Below, in pieces: positions 14,329-21,498 of a DNA stretch of 23,386 nt; position 1 is the stretch's first letter, and each line of letters begins with the position of its first letter. Location of the stretch: positions 1,279,433 to 1,302,818 of the forward strand of contig CP070725.1 of NCBI GenBank assembly GCA_020350845.1, read 5' to 3'. The position numbers were made by a program, and so were the translations under genes. A model generated the notes under the pieces. The model was given only the letters and a program-made list of their open reading frames with translations. It ran no database searches and had not been told where the DNA came from. The DNA is from Candidatus Bipolaricaulota bacterium. GTDB taxonomy: Bacteria; Bipolaricaulota; Bipolaricaulia; UBA7950; UBA9294.

Positions 14329-17307
14329 ATGCAGGGATTCTTCAAGAGGTACCAGAAAGCGATCCTGTGGGCTGTCGTCATCATCTTTGTGGTGTCGATC
14401 GGCTTCGTCGGGCTGCAGACGGCAGGGGTCTTCCAGTCGAGATCATCGTCCGGCGACGGCGGCATCGAGGTCCTTGCGACCGTCGACGATTTCGCGATCG
14501 ATCAGAGGGCGTTCGCCCAGGCCTGGGTCAACACCTACGGCTACTACCAGAACCTCTATCAGCAGGTCGGGCAGGACCTGAACGCGAGGTTCCAGGGCGC
14601 CGGCGGCCGGCTGTTCGCGCTGCAGCTGCAGAACGAAGCGCTGGAGAGCGTCATCCGACAGGCGATCCTCGATGCGCAGGCGGCGGAGCGGGGGATCGTC
14701 GCTCCGCGCGCGGAGGTCAATGCGCAGTATGAGCAGCAGTACGCGCAGTACCTCCAGTACTACACCGAGGATGATCTGCGCGCCTACGCGAGCGGCCTCG
14801 GGATGAGCCTGCAGCAGTTCCAGCAGAGCATGCGCGACGGCATCGCCGCGGCGATGCGCAACGAGGAACTGCAGGAGCGGCTCACGGCCGACCGGGAGAT
14901 CACCGAGGAGGAGCTCGAGGTCTACTGGGAGACGAACATCACCCGCTACGACCAGCCGGAGCAGGTGCAGGCGTCCCACATCCTGGTGGAGGACCGCGCA
15001 CTCGCCGAGGATCTGCGGCAGCAGCTCATCACGGGCGCCGACTTCGCGGCGCTCGCCGAGGCACACTCGATCGATACCGGGAGCGCCTCCCAGGGCGGCT
15101 TCCTCGACTGGTTCGGGCGCGGGCAGATGGTCCCTGAGTTCGAGGAGGCGGCGTTCTCCCTCGACATCGGGGCCATCAGTCACATCGTGGAGACGCAGTT
15201 CGGATTCCACATCCTGACGGTGAGCGACCGGCGCGAGGCACGCACGCCCACCCTCGACGAGATCCGCGACCAGGTGCTCGAGGACGCGACCGAGGAGATG
15301 AAGCAGGACGTCTACACCGCGTGGTACGACGCGGTCTACGCCGCGACGGAGATCGACGTCAAGCTCCCGCTTCTCGCCGCCTTTCGCGAGCAGGTGGAGG
15401 GTGTCGACGAGGGGATCGCGGCCTACGAGGGGCTCGTTGCCGAGGGCTATGCCGAGGATCCCTATCTGCACTACTACCTCGGGCGGCTGTACGAGCAGAA
15501 GCTGACGACCGCGGTGCAGCAGCGGACGACGCTCGAGGATCTCGAGGAGTCGGTGCGCGTCGAGCAGATTCTCGTCTCGCGGCGCCGGCGCGCGGAGGAT
15601 GTCCTCGACGCGCTCGAGGAGGGGGAAGCGTTCGCCGATCTCGCGGCCGAGTACTCGATCGACGAGGAGACGGCGGAGAACGGCGGGGATCTCGGATTCG
15701 TCGTCAGTGGAGAGCTGCCGCAGGAGCTCGAGGACGCCGTCTTCGGCTTCGAGATCGGAAGTACGCCGGTCGTTGTCGAGACCGACGACGGCTTCCACGT
15801 GGTGCGCGTGACCGAACGGACGGAGGGTCCGACGGAGGAGGAGCTCGCGCGCATCGAAGAGCTCCAAGCGGAAGTGGACGCATACCGCGTGAAGGCGCGT
15901 GAGGCCTATGCCGAGGCGATGGCACAGCTCGTCGCGGACGACCGCTCGCTCGACGCCGCCTTCCTCGAACGGGTCCGCGCGCTCGACCCGGAGAACGTCG
16001 ATGCGCTCTACTACCTCGCGATCGCGGAGGCGGAGGCGGGGAACACCACCGGAGCGATGTCACTGCTGCGTGAGGTACGGAACACCGATCCCGAGTACTT
16101 CGACGCCTACGTGTTGCTCGCGGACCTCGCGGCGAGCGTCGGGATCTACATGGAAGCGATCGACAACTACACCGAGGCGCTCGCGCTGAGGCCGGATTCG
16201 GTCTCGGTGATGACGCGCCTCGCGGAGACGCACCTCGAGGCAGGGCATCTCGCGGAGGCGGAGGCGCTACTCGTCGACCTCCAGGAGCTCGATCCGGGGA
16301 GCGTACGCCTCAAGCAGGCGCTCGGGGATCTCGCGTACGAGCGGCTCGTCGTTGCCGTGGAGGAGCGCGACGGCCTGCTTGAACTCCCCGATCCGAGCGA
16401 GGAGCAACTCGCGCGGATCGCAGTGCTCGACGCGGAGATCGAATCGCTCTACGCGTCGACCGTCGAGCACTACGAGGACGCACTGCTCACGAGCACGTCC
16501 ACGGCGCTCACGGTGAGGCTCGGTCGGGCTCATCTCGGGTACGGGGCGCTCGACCTCGCGGAGCGCGAGTTCGACGCCGCGGTGCGCCAGTCGCCGTACG
16601 AGGCGACCGCCTATGAGGGACTCGCCGAGGTGCATCTCGCGCGCGGCGAGATGGCGGAAGCGATAGAGAACCTCGGCAGGGCGTTCCTCTATGCCTACGA
16701 GGAGGACATCAAGCAGGAGCTCGGAGAGCGGCTTGTCGAGCTCGCTCCCGAGGACCTCGAGGTCCGGCTGCAGCTCGCTCAGGTCTACGCGCGGCGCTAC
16801 ATGTGGAGCGCCGCCATCCGCCAGTACGCCTACGTCATCGAGCGGCGCCGCGAGGATGCTCAGCTCTACGAGCTCATCGCCGAGGCCTACCGCTGGCGCA
16901 CGGAGTACGACATGGCGCTCGATTACCTGCAGCGCGGTCTCGAGCAGGAGATCAGCGATTCCGAGCGGATCATCCTGTTGGAGAAGGTCATCGAGATCGA
17001 CCGTTCGGCCGTCGGCGCGCGCAACCCGCTCTCGGCGCACGGACTCGATGCGCGGCTCGAGCTCGCGGCGCTGTACATCGATCGCATCGAGCTCGAGGCT
17101 GCCGTGGAGCAGATCGATCTCGTCGAAGCGGACGATCCCGAGTATCGCCAGGACAAGGTGGCCGAGCTGCGGGACGCGATCGAGACGCTGATCACGCCGT
17201 CGGAGATCCTCGAGCTCGACGAACTCGGGCTCCCGGCCGACCTCCCGGAGGAGACGCTGGACGGCGAGGACGACGCGACGGACGAGCCTACGGGTGACGG
17301 ATCGTAG
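14329..17307 (+). CDS. Membrane-anchored peptidyl-prolyl isomerase (SurA/PpiD-like) with two PpiC domains and TPR repeats
   Basis: A 992-residue extracytoplasmic foldase. A short basic N-terminus and one membrane helix (about 11-31) form a signal anchor. A SurA-N-like chaperone region follows (about 45-205). Next are two parvulin domains: about 210-302 (VQASHILVEDRA, then FGFHILTVSDR) and about 408-498 (VRVEQILVSRRR, then DDGFHVVRVTER). From about 545 to 900 there are TPR units such as DAYVLLADLAASVGIYMEAIDNYTEALALRP. The acidic C-terminus ends in Asp/Glu-rich sequence. PpiD and SurA-family proteins help fold exported proteins; the TPR array would add a protein-binding scaffold. I choose ATG 14329 because GAAGGAG ends 11 bases before it; GTG 14317 would start inside that RBS. 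It overlaps mazG by 14 bases. Isomerase activity of each domain is not proven by sequence. Confidence 0.9.
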   Translation: MQGFFKRYQKAILWAVVIIFVVSIGFVGLQTAGVFQSRSSSGDGGIEVLATVDDFAIDQRAFAQAWVNTYGYYQNLYQQVGQDLNARFQGAGGRLFALQLQNEALESVIRQAILDAQAAERGIVAPRAEVNAQYEQQYAQYLQYYTEDDLRAYASGLGMSLQQFQQSMRDGIAAAMRNEELQERLTADREITEEELEVYWETNITRYDQPEQVQASHILVEDRALAEDLRQQLITGADFAALAEAHSIDTGSASQGGFLDWFGRGQMVPEFEEAAFSLDIGAISHIVETQFGFHILTVSDRREARTPTLDEIRDQVLEDATEEMKQDVYTAWYDAVYAATEIDVKLPLLAAFREQVEGVDEGIAAYEGLVAEGYAEDPYLHYYLGRLYEQKLTTAVQQRTTLEDLEESVRVEQILVSRRRRAEDVLDALEEGEAFADLAAEYSIDEETAENGGDLGFVVSGELPQELEDAVFGFEIGSTPVVVETDDGFHVVRVTERTEGPTEEELARIEELQAEVDAYRVKAREAYAEAMAQLVADDRSLDAAFLERVRALDPENVDALYYLAIAEAEAGNTTGAMSLLREVRNTDPEYFDAYVLLADLAASVGIYMEAIDNYTEALALRPDSVSVMTRLAETHLEAGHLAEAEALLVDLQELDPGSVRLKQALGDLAYERLVVAVEERDGLLELPDPSEEQLARIAVLDAEIESLYASTVEHYEDALLTSTSTALTVRLGRAHLGYGALDLAEREFDAAVRQSPYEATAYEGLAEVHLARGEMAEAIENLGRAFLYAYEEDIKQELGERLVELAPEDLEVRLQLAQVYARRYMWSAAIRQYAYVIERRREDAQLYELIAEAYRWRTEYDMALDYLQRGLEQEISDSERIILLEKVIEIDRSAVGARNPLSAHGLDARLELAALYIDRIELEAAVEQIDLVEADDPEYRQDKVAELRDAIETLITPSEILELDELGLPADLPEETLDGEDDATDEPTGDGS

Positions 17308-17887
17308 GTCGTTCCGCGATCTCGTGGAACTCGTCGCGCGCCTGCGGGGCGCGACGGGATGCCCGTGGGACCGCGAGCAGGATCATCACAGCCTCCGCCC
17401 GTACGTCGTCGAGGAGGCGTTCGAACTCGTCTCCGCGATCGATGCCGAGGACTCCCAGGCGATCCTCGAGGAGTGTGGCGACCTTCTTCTCCAGGTGCTC
17501 CTTCACAGTCAGATCGAAGCCGAGCAGGGGCACGGGTCGATCGAGGATGTCGTCACCGGAATCCACGACAAGCTCGTCCGTCGGCATCCCCATGTCTTCG
17601 GGGACGCGTCGAACGACATCCCGTCGATCAAGGCGCGCTGGGAGGATCTGAAGGCGGAGGAGGGCGGGCGCAGCCACCAGTTGTCGGCACTCGTGCGCGC
17701 CAGGAAGCTCGCCGAACGGAGCCCCGACCTCGTCCTCTCCGAGTGCGGCGAGGAGTCGGTGGAGGAACGCCACGGCCGGCGCCTCTTGCAGGCGATCGCG
17801 GACGCGGTCGCCGCCGGCGTCGACCCGGAGATCGCCCTCCGGCGGGCGATCGAAGCGCTCGACGCCGATTCACGGGCGGAGGACTGA
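17294..17887 (+). CDS. mazG: MazG nucleoside triphosphate pyrophosphohydrolase
   Basis: A 197-residue all-alpha NTP pyrophosphohydrolase that hydrolyses NTPs or dNTPs to the monophosphate and pyrophosphate, a house-cleaning role. The conserved parts are clear: CPWDREQ (23-29), the metal-binding set Glu40-Glu41-x2-Glu44 and Glu59-Glu60-x2-Asp63, and KLVRRHPHVFG (93-103). E. coli MazG has two such domains in about 263 residues. Here the second is shortened and keeps little of the metal site, as in many bacterial homologues. The GTG start overlaps the foldase gene by 14 bases, and the next gene begins three bases after the stop, so the three are probably co-translated. Confidence 0.95.
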   Translation: MTDRRSFRDLVELVARLRGATGCPWDREQDHHSLRPYVVEEAFELVSAIDAEDSQAILEECGDLLLQVLLHSQIEAEQGHGSIEDVVTGIHDKLVRRHPHVFGDASNDIPSIKARWEDLKAEEGGRSHQLSALVRARKLAERSPDLVLSECGEESVEERHGRRLLQAIADAVAAGVDPEIALRRAIEALDADSRAED

Positions 17888-17890
17888 GCC

Positions 17891-18193
17891 GTGCACGCGC
17901 TCGTGTACTGGGTGGCGACGCGCGAGGCCGAGGTGCACTACCTCGACGCGATCATCAGCGCCTACGACGGGATGGCCAACGTGCGTCGGGACTTCATCCT
18001 CAAGGACGCCAAGGCGTACTACAAGGTCTACGTCTCGGAGGGGATGGAGGACGAGTTTCTCGAGATCGCCGAGCGATTGCGCGCGGAGGGTGCGATCGAC
18101 GACCTCTTCCGCGGGGATCCCGAAGGGGAAGGCTCTCACGCGGTCCCTGACGCCTCCGAGGAGGGTACGGATGGGGTTCCTCCTGCCGGCTGA
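17891..18193 (+). CDS. DUF4911-like small protein
   Basis: A 100-residue protein beginning at GTG three bases after mazG. Residues 1-75 (MHALVYWVATREAEVHYLDA to IDDLF) resemble DUF4911, a short alpha/beta domain of unknown function found in Firmicutes and other anaerobes; the match is from memory of the family pattern. The last 25 residues are Gly/Pro/Glu-rich and probably disordered. They overlap the RBS and start of the yqeG-like gene by 23 bases, so the tail may have grown by read-through into the next gene. Function is unknown; its neighbours suggest a housekeeping setting. Confidence 0.75.
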   Translation: MHALVYWVATREAEVHYLDAIISAYDGMANVRRDFILKDAKAYYKVYVSEGMEDEFLEIAERLRAEGAIDDLFRGDPEGEGSHAVPDASEEGTDGVPPAG

Positions 18194-18605
18194 GACCGTC
18201 GACTCGATCCACGAGATCGACTACGAGCGGCTCCGTGCCCAGGGCATCCGCGCACTGCTCTTCGACCTCGACAACACGCTCGGCCCGCGCCGCGCCCACC
18301 GTCTGCGGCCGGAGGTGTACGCGCTCCTCGAGCGCCTCGAAGCCGACGGCTTTCGCGTCGGCGTGCTCAGCAACCGCCGCCGTCTTGGCGGCGCGGTCAT
18401 CGACGAGCTCTGCAATCGGTTCGCTCTCCTGCAGGCGGCGGGGAAGCCGGGGCGGGTGGGGTTCCTCGTCCTGCTGGCGGAGCTGGAGGTCGCTCCGGGG
18501 GAAGCGGCGATGATCGGCGATCGCTACCTGACCGACGTGATCGGGGCGAACCGCCTGGGAATGCACGCCATCCGCGTGCGGCGGCATGGGCACGCTTCGC
18601 GATAG
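18171..18605 (+). CDS. YqeG/Gep4-family HAD phosphatase
   Basis: A 144-residue HAD IIIA phosphatase. Motif I is DLDNT (32-36, nucleophile Asp32 and acid Asp34), motif II is Ser67-Asn68, motif III is Lys92 and motif IV is GDRYLTD (116-122, Asp117 and Asp122). The length matches YqeG (about 170) less its tail. The fungal relative Gep4 dephosphorylates phosphatidylglycerophosphate; for bacterial YqeG this role is plausible but less established. The ATG is supported by GAGGAGGG five bases upstream and overlaps the preceding gene by 23 bases. With the phosphatidyltransferase at 6903-7460 it could complete phosphatidylglycerol synthesis. It is the last gene before the repeat-rich spacer. Confidence 0.85.
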   Translation: MGFLLPAETVDSIHEIDYERLRAQGIRALLFDLDNTLGPRRAHRLRPEVYALLERLEADGFRVGVLSNRRRLGGAVIDELCNRFALLQAAGKPGRVGFLVLLAELEVAPGEAAMIGDRYLTDVIGANRLGMHAIRVRRHGHASR

Positions 18606-18615
18606 CGCGTGGCCT

Positions 18616-18634
18616 GTAGCACGTAGCCCGTAGC
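18616..18634 (+). repeat. GTAGCnn heptad array, three copies
   Basis: GTAGC occurs at 18616, 18623 and 18630, exactly seven bases apart. The complementary unit GGCTACn is repeated at 19198-19211. Confidence 0.6.
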
Positions 18635-18663
18635 GTGTGGCTCGTGAGGGCGGAGGGTGTCTC

Positions 18664-18687
18664 AGTTCGCGGTGCGCGGTTCGCCGC
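18664..18687 (-). repeat. CGAACnG heptad array, inverted copy
   Basis: Read on the minus strand this gives CGAACCG, CGCACCG and CGAACTG, the same seven-base unit as the two forward arrays at 18877 and 19229. Confidence 0.6.
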
Positions 18688-18732
18688 GTGCATCCTCCTG
18701 CGGGCACCGAATGCTGCCCGCGTTGCCTCACA

Positions 18733-18753
18733 CCTCGGGCTGCAAACCCGAGG
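18733..18753. repeat. Perfect 7-bp hairpin
   Basis: CCTCGGG (18733-18739) and CCCGAGG (18747-18753) pair around a 7-base loop. There is no U-tract on either side, and it lies 130 bases past the yqeG-like stop. Confidence 0.45.
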
Positions 18754-18876
18754 ATCCCGACAGGCTGGTGGATTTCGTGTCCCCCCACCGGCTCCCGTGT
18801 CCTCCGTGACGAGAGTCCGTATCTCACTTCGTGCACTTCGTGATCGGTCTTGTGCGTCCTTCTTCGACTACGGGTC

Positions 18877-18920
18877 GCGAACCGCGGACCGCGAACGGCG
18901 AACCCCGCGTCGCGTCCTGT
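18877..18920 (+). repeat. 44-bp direct repeat, copy 1 (heptad-based)
   Basis: Begins with four CGAACnG-type heptads and continues into CCCCGCGTCGCGTCCTGT. It matches 19229-19272 at 40 of 44 positions; the four differences are all transitions. Confidence 0.7.
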
Positions 18921-19072
18921 CCGCATGTGGCATGTAGCTCGTAGGGAACGACATACCGCGTCTCATCTTCCTACGGGCGGCAAGCTAAACGCTACGAGCC
19001 ACGAACACGCGTTGTCCCCGCGTCGCGGATCCCTTTGCGCTCTTCGTGGTGTGTGTTCTCCTCGCGGGAATG

Positions 19073-19133
19073 CGGGGAAACGTTACGCATCTCGCGGGTC
19101 CTGAGCGGGAAGGAGATGCGTAACGTGTCCCCG
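19073..19133. repeat. 21-bp inverted repeat with 19-base loop (REP-like)
   Basis: The left arm 19073-19093 and right arm 19113-19133 are complementary at 20 of 21 positions. The core is GTTACGCATCTC opposite GAGATGCGTAAC, with GGGG/CCCC outside. Size, GC-rich ends and intergenic position resemble REP/BIME elements mobilised by IS200-type (RAYT) transposases; no such gene is in this window. Confidence 0.7.
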
Positions 19134-19197
19134 GATTCCGTCCGGAGGACGGCTATTGCGTCACCGCATCCCCTTGTCGTGGTTCCTACTCGCGACA

Positions 19198-19218
19198 GGC
19201 TACGGGCTACTGGCCGCG
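19198..19218 (+). repeat. GGCTACn heptad array
   Basis: GGCTACG, GGCTACT and the degenerate GGCCGCG follow each other with period seven. The unit is the complement of GTAGCCn at 18616-18634. Confidence 0.5.
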
Positions 19219-19228
19219 TGCCCCGGCT

Positions 19229-19272
19229 GCGAACTGCGAACCGCGAACGGCGAACCCCGCGTTGTGTCCTGT
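19229..19272 (+). repeat. 44-bp direct repeat, copy 2 (heptad-based)
   Basis: Contains CGAACTG, CGAACCG, CGAACGG and CGAACCC in tandem, then the same trailing segment as copy 1 at 18877-18920, ending 23 bases before the argF -35 box. Confidence 0.7.
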
Positions 19273-19295
19273 GTCTCCCGCCTTCTCGGGCCCCA

Positions 19296-19324
19296 TTGGC
19301 GGACCTTCGCCGATCGGCTATCAT
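19296..19324 (+). promoter_or_regulatory. Promoter of the argF-cit operon
   Basis: TTGGCG (19296-19301), a 17-base spacer and TATCAT (19319-19324) match the consensus at 4 and 5 of 6. The start near 19331 gives a leader of about 70 bases. The repeat mosaic ends just before the -35 box. I see no convincing ARG box. Confidence 0.65.
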
Positions 19325-19400
19325 GCGCGGAACTGACGGCCCCTTACGGCCGCATCTGCGTGACCGACGGGCCGCTCGACCCTGGTGGGAGGTGGAAGGC

Positions 19401-20315
19401 GTGGGTACGCTGCGACATCTCGTCACCCTCTCCGACTTCTCTTCGGAGGAGATCCACGAACTCCTGGAAACGGCACGCAACCTGAAGCTCGAGGCGCGTG
19501 CCGGTGTCGAACACACGATGCTCCGCGGCAAGAGCCTTGCGATGGTCTTCCAGAAGCCGTCGCTTCGCACCCGCGTGTCGTTCGAGGTGGGAATGGCCAA
19601 GCTCGGGGGGCGGGCGCTCTACCTCGGTCCGGACGACATCAAGCTCGGCTCGCGAGAGACGACGGAGGACATCGCGGTCGTGCTCTCGCGCTACGTGGAC
19701 GGGATCATGGCCCGGGTGTTCGCCCACGATGACATCCTCGAGCTCGCGAACCACGCCACCGTCCCCGTGATCAACGGGCTCTGCGAGCGCTATCACCCCT
19801 GCCAGGCGCTCGCCGACGTGCTCACGATCTGGGAGAAGCGACGTCGTCTCGAGGGACTGACTCTTGCCTTTCTCGGCGACGGGAATAACGTCGCTCACTC
19901 GTTGATCCATGCCTGCTCGAAGCTCGGGATGACGTTCCGGATCGCCTGCCCGGAGGGCTACGAGCCGAACGAGGAGGTCGTCGCGACGGCACGCTCGATC
20001 GGTGGCGAGGTCGCGGTCGTCCACGACCCGGCCGAGGCCGTCGATGGCGCCGACATCGTCTACACGGACGTGTGGACGAGCATGGGGCAGGAGGAGCAGG
20101 CGGAGGAGAAGCAGAAGGCGTTCACCGGCTTCACCGTCGACCGTGCCGTGCTCGACCGGGCGGCGAAGGAAGTGGTGCTCCTCCATTGTCTCCCCGCGCA
20201 CTACGGGGAGGAGATCACGTACGAGGCTTCGCGCGATCCTCGAAGCGGGATCTTCGATCAGGCCGAGAACCGCCTCCACGCACAGAACGCGGTGCTCGTC
20301 CGGCTGATGACGTGA
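19401..20315 (+). CDS. argF: Ornithine carbamoyltransferase
   Basis: A 304-residue cytosolic enzyme joining ornithine and carbamoyl phosphate to citrulline, or running the reverse in arginine breakdown. The carbamoyl phosphate site is SLRTR (54-58) and HPCQ (132-135); the ornithine site is the SMGQE loop (227-231, after DVW) and HCLP (262-265). The SMG and HCLP motifs separate it from aspartate carbamoyltransferase. The GTG start at 19401 has GGGAGG eight bases upstream and gives the usual family length; the open frame further 5' runs into the repeat mosaic and is not coding. The next gene starts 13 bases after the stop, placing argF first in a probable operon with citrate lyase. Sequence alone does not tell whether it is anabolic or catabolic. 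Confidence 0.95.
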   Translation: MGTLRHLVTLSDFSSEEIHELLETARNLKLEARAGVEHTMLRGKSLAMVFQKPSLRTRVSFEVGMAKLGGRALYLGPDDIKLGSRETTEDIAVVLSRYVDGIMARVFAHDDILELANHATVPVINGLCERYHPCQALADVLTIWEKRRRLEGLTLAFLGDGNNVAHSLIHACSKLGMTFRIACPEGYEPNEEVVATARSIGGEVAVVHDPAEAVDGADIVYTDVWTSMGQEEQAEEKQKAFTGFTVDRAVLDRAAKEVVLLHCLPAHYGEEITYEASRDPRSGIFDQAENRLHAQNAVLVRLMT

Positions 20316-20328
20316 GGCGGTGGGTGCG

Positions 20329-21498
20329 ATGAGCCGTGAGGCGGTGGCGGGGTCCGACGGCAGGGGCGACTGCGTCGTTCGCGTATCGGCCGCGAAGTCC
20401 CTGAAGATCACGGTCCGCTGCGGCAACCCCCCACTGCTTGAGCCCGGAATCCGTGCCGTCGCCGAGCGGACGGCGGAGGCGGCCGGGGTGTCCGGTGCGG
20501 CGATCGAGATCGCGGATTCGGGCGCGCTCGACTTCGTGCTTTCCGCGCGGGTCGAGGCGGCACTCCGTGAGGCCGTGGACGGGGCGACCGCGATCGGGGT
20601 CGCCCCGCAGCGGAAGCCGAGCCGTCGCGACCGGCTCCGGCGGTCCCGTCTCTACTCCCCGGGGAACAACCCGCGGCTGCTCCTCGGCATAGAGATGCAC
20701 GGTGCGGACTGTCTGCTGTTCGACCTCGAGGACGCGGTGCCGCCGGCGGAGAAGGCGGCCGCCCGGGTCCTCGTGAAGCACCTGCTGGCGACCGTGACCA
20801 TGGACGCCGAGGCGTGGGTGCGGATCAATCCTCTCGACGCGGGCGGAGGCGAGGACCTCGTCGAGGTGATCCCTGCGCGTCCGCACGGCGTCTGTCTGCC
20901 GAAGGCGGAGGACGGAGACGACGTCCGCGCGGTCGCGGAACGGATCGCGGCGCTCGAAGACGAGGCCGGCCTCGAAGCGGGATTGGTGTGGATCCTTCCG
21001 ATCGTGGAGACGGCACGGGGGACCCTCCACGCGGAGGAGATCGCCGCCGCCGATCCACGCGTGGTCAGTCTCGCGTTCGGCGCCGAGGACTACCTCCGCG
21101 ACACGGGAGCGCGGCGCAGCTGGGAGGCGCTCCTTTGGCCGCGAGCGCAGCTTCTCGCGGCGGCACGATCCGCGGGGGTGCAGGCGTCGGACACCGTCTA
21201 CTCGAACGTCGATGACGACGACGGCCTGCGCTCCGAGACCTGTGCGGTGCGCGATCTCGGGTTCGACGGCAAGGGCGCGATCCACCCGCGGCAGGTCCCG
21301 ATCCTCCACGACGCCTTCGCGCCCTCGGAGGAGGAGGTCGATCGTGCGCGACGGATCGTCGCCGCCGCGGAGGAGGCCGAGGCGCAAGGCATCGGCGCGG
21401 TGACCGTCGACGGGCGGATGGTCGATCGGCCGGTCGTCGATCGAGCGAGACGCACGCTCGCGCTTGCCGACGGGACGGAAGGCGGAGGCTCGCGATGA
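20329..21498 (+). CDS. citE: Citrate lyase acyl-carrier (CitD) and beta subunit (CitE) fusion
   Basis: A 389-residue fusion. Residues 1 to about 92 resemble CitD, the gamma acyl-carrier subunit (AVAG at 5-8, DSGALDFVLSARVEAAL near 63). A basic linker (about 93-105) leads to CitE, the beta subunit that cleaves citryl thioester to oxaloacetate and acetyl thioester: RSRLYSPGNNP (105-115) and FDLEDAV (131-137). In CitD the prosthetic group sits on Ser14 of GTLESSD. A gapless alignment between AVAG and the following Asp places Arg12 there, with Ser9 the nearest serine. The domain may therefore not carry the usual 2'-(5''-phosphoribosyl)-3'-dephospho-CoA. ATG 20329 is preferred, with a GAGGCGG about eight bases upstream; a GTG at 20320 adds three residues. 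The stop overlaps citF by four bases. Family assignment is firm, carrier function is open. Confidence 0.9.
   Translation: MSREAVAGSDGRGDCVVRVSAAKSLKITVRCGNPPLLEPGIRAVAERTAEAAGVSGAAIEIADSGALDFVLSARVEAALREAVDGATAIGVAPQRKPSRRDRLRRSRLYSPGNNPRLLLGIEMHGADCLLFDLEDAVPPAEKAAARVLVKHLLATVTMDAEAWVRINPLDAGGGEDLVEVIPARPHGVCLPKAEDGDDVRAVAERIAALEDEAGLEAGLVWILPIVETARGTLHAEEIAAADPRVVSLAFGAEDYLRDTGARRSWEALLWPRAQLLAAARSAGVQASDTVYSNVDDDDGLRSETCAVRDLGFDGKGAIHPRQVPILHDAFAPSEEEVDRARRIVAAAEEAEAQGIGAVTVDGRMVDRPVVDRARRTLALADGTEGGGSR

Larger units (their letters stand above)
18606..19295. repeat. Non-coding mosaic of short repeats between yqeG-like gene and argF
   Basis: This 690-base stretch has no credible gene: its open frames lack RBSs, family features and the codon bias of the neighbours. 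It is built from short repeats in both orientations. Heptanucleotide arrays based on GTAGCnn or its complement lie at 18616-18634 and 19198-19218, and arrays based on CGAACnG at 18664-18687 (inverted), 18877-18904 and 19229-19257. There is a tandem ACTTCGTGn pair (18826-18843), a 7-bp hairpin (18733-18753) and a 21-bp inverted repeat (19073-19133). This looks like a REP/BIME-like accumulation site. Confidence 0.65.

Noticed and set aside
18635..18937. Open frames of 60-100 codons in the spacer before argF
   Set aside because: They run through tandem heptads and hairpins, lack RBSs and resemble no protein; the DNA repeats explain the open frames.
18606..19295. CRISPR array
   Set aside because: Repeats are seven-base units or isolated palindromes without 25-40 bp direct repeats separated by unique spacers, and no cas gene is present.
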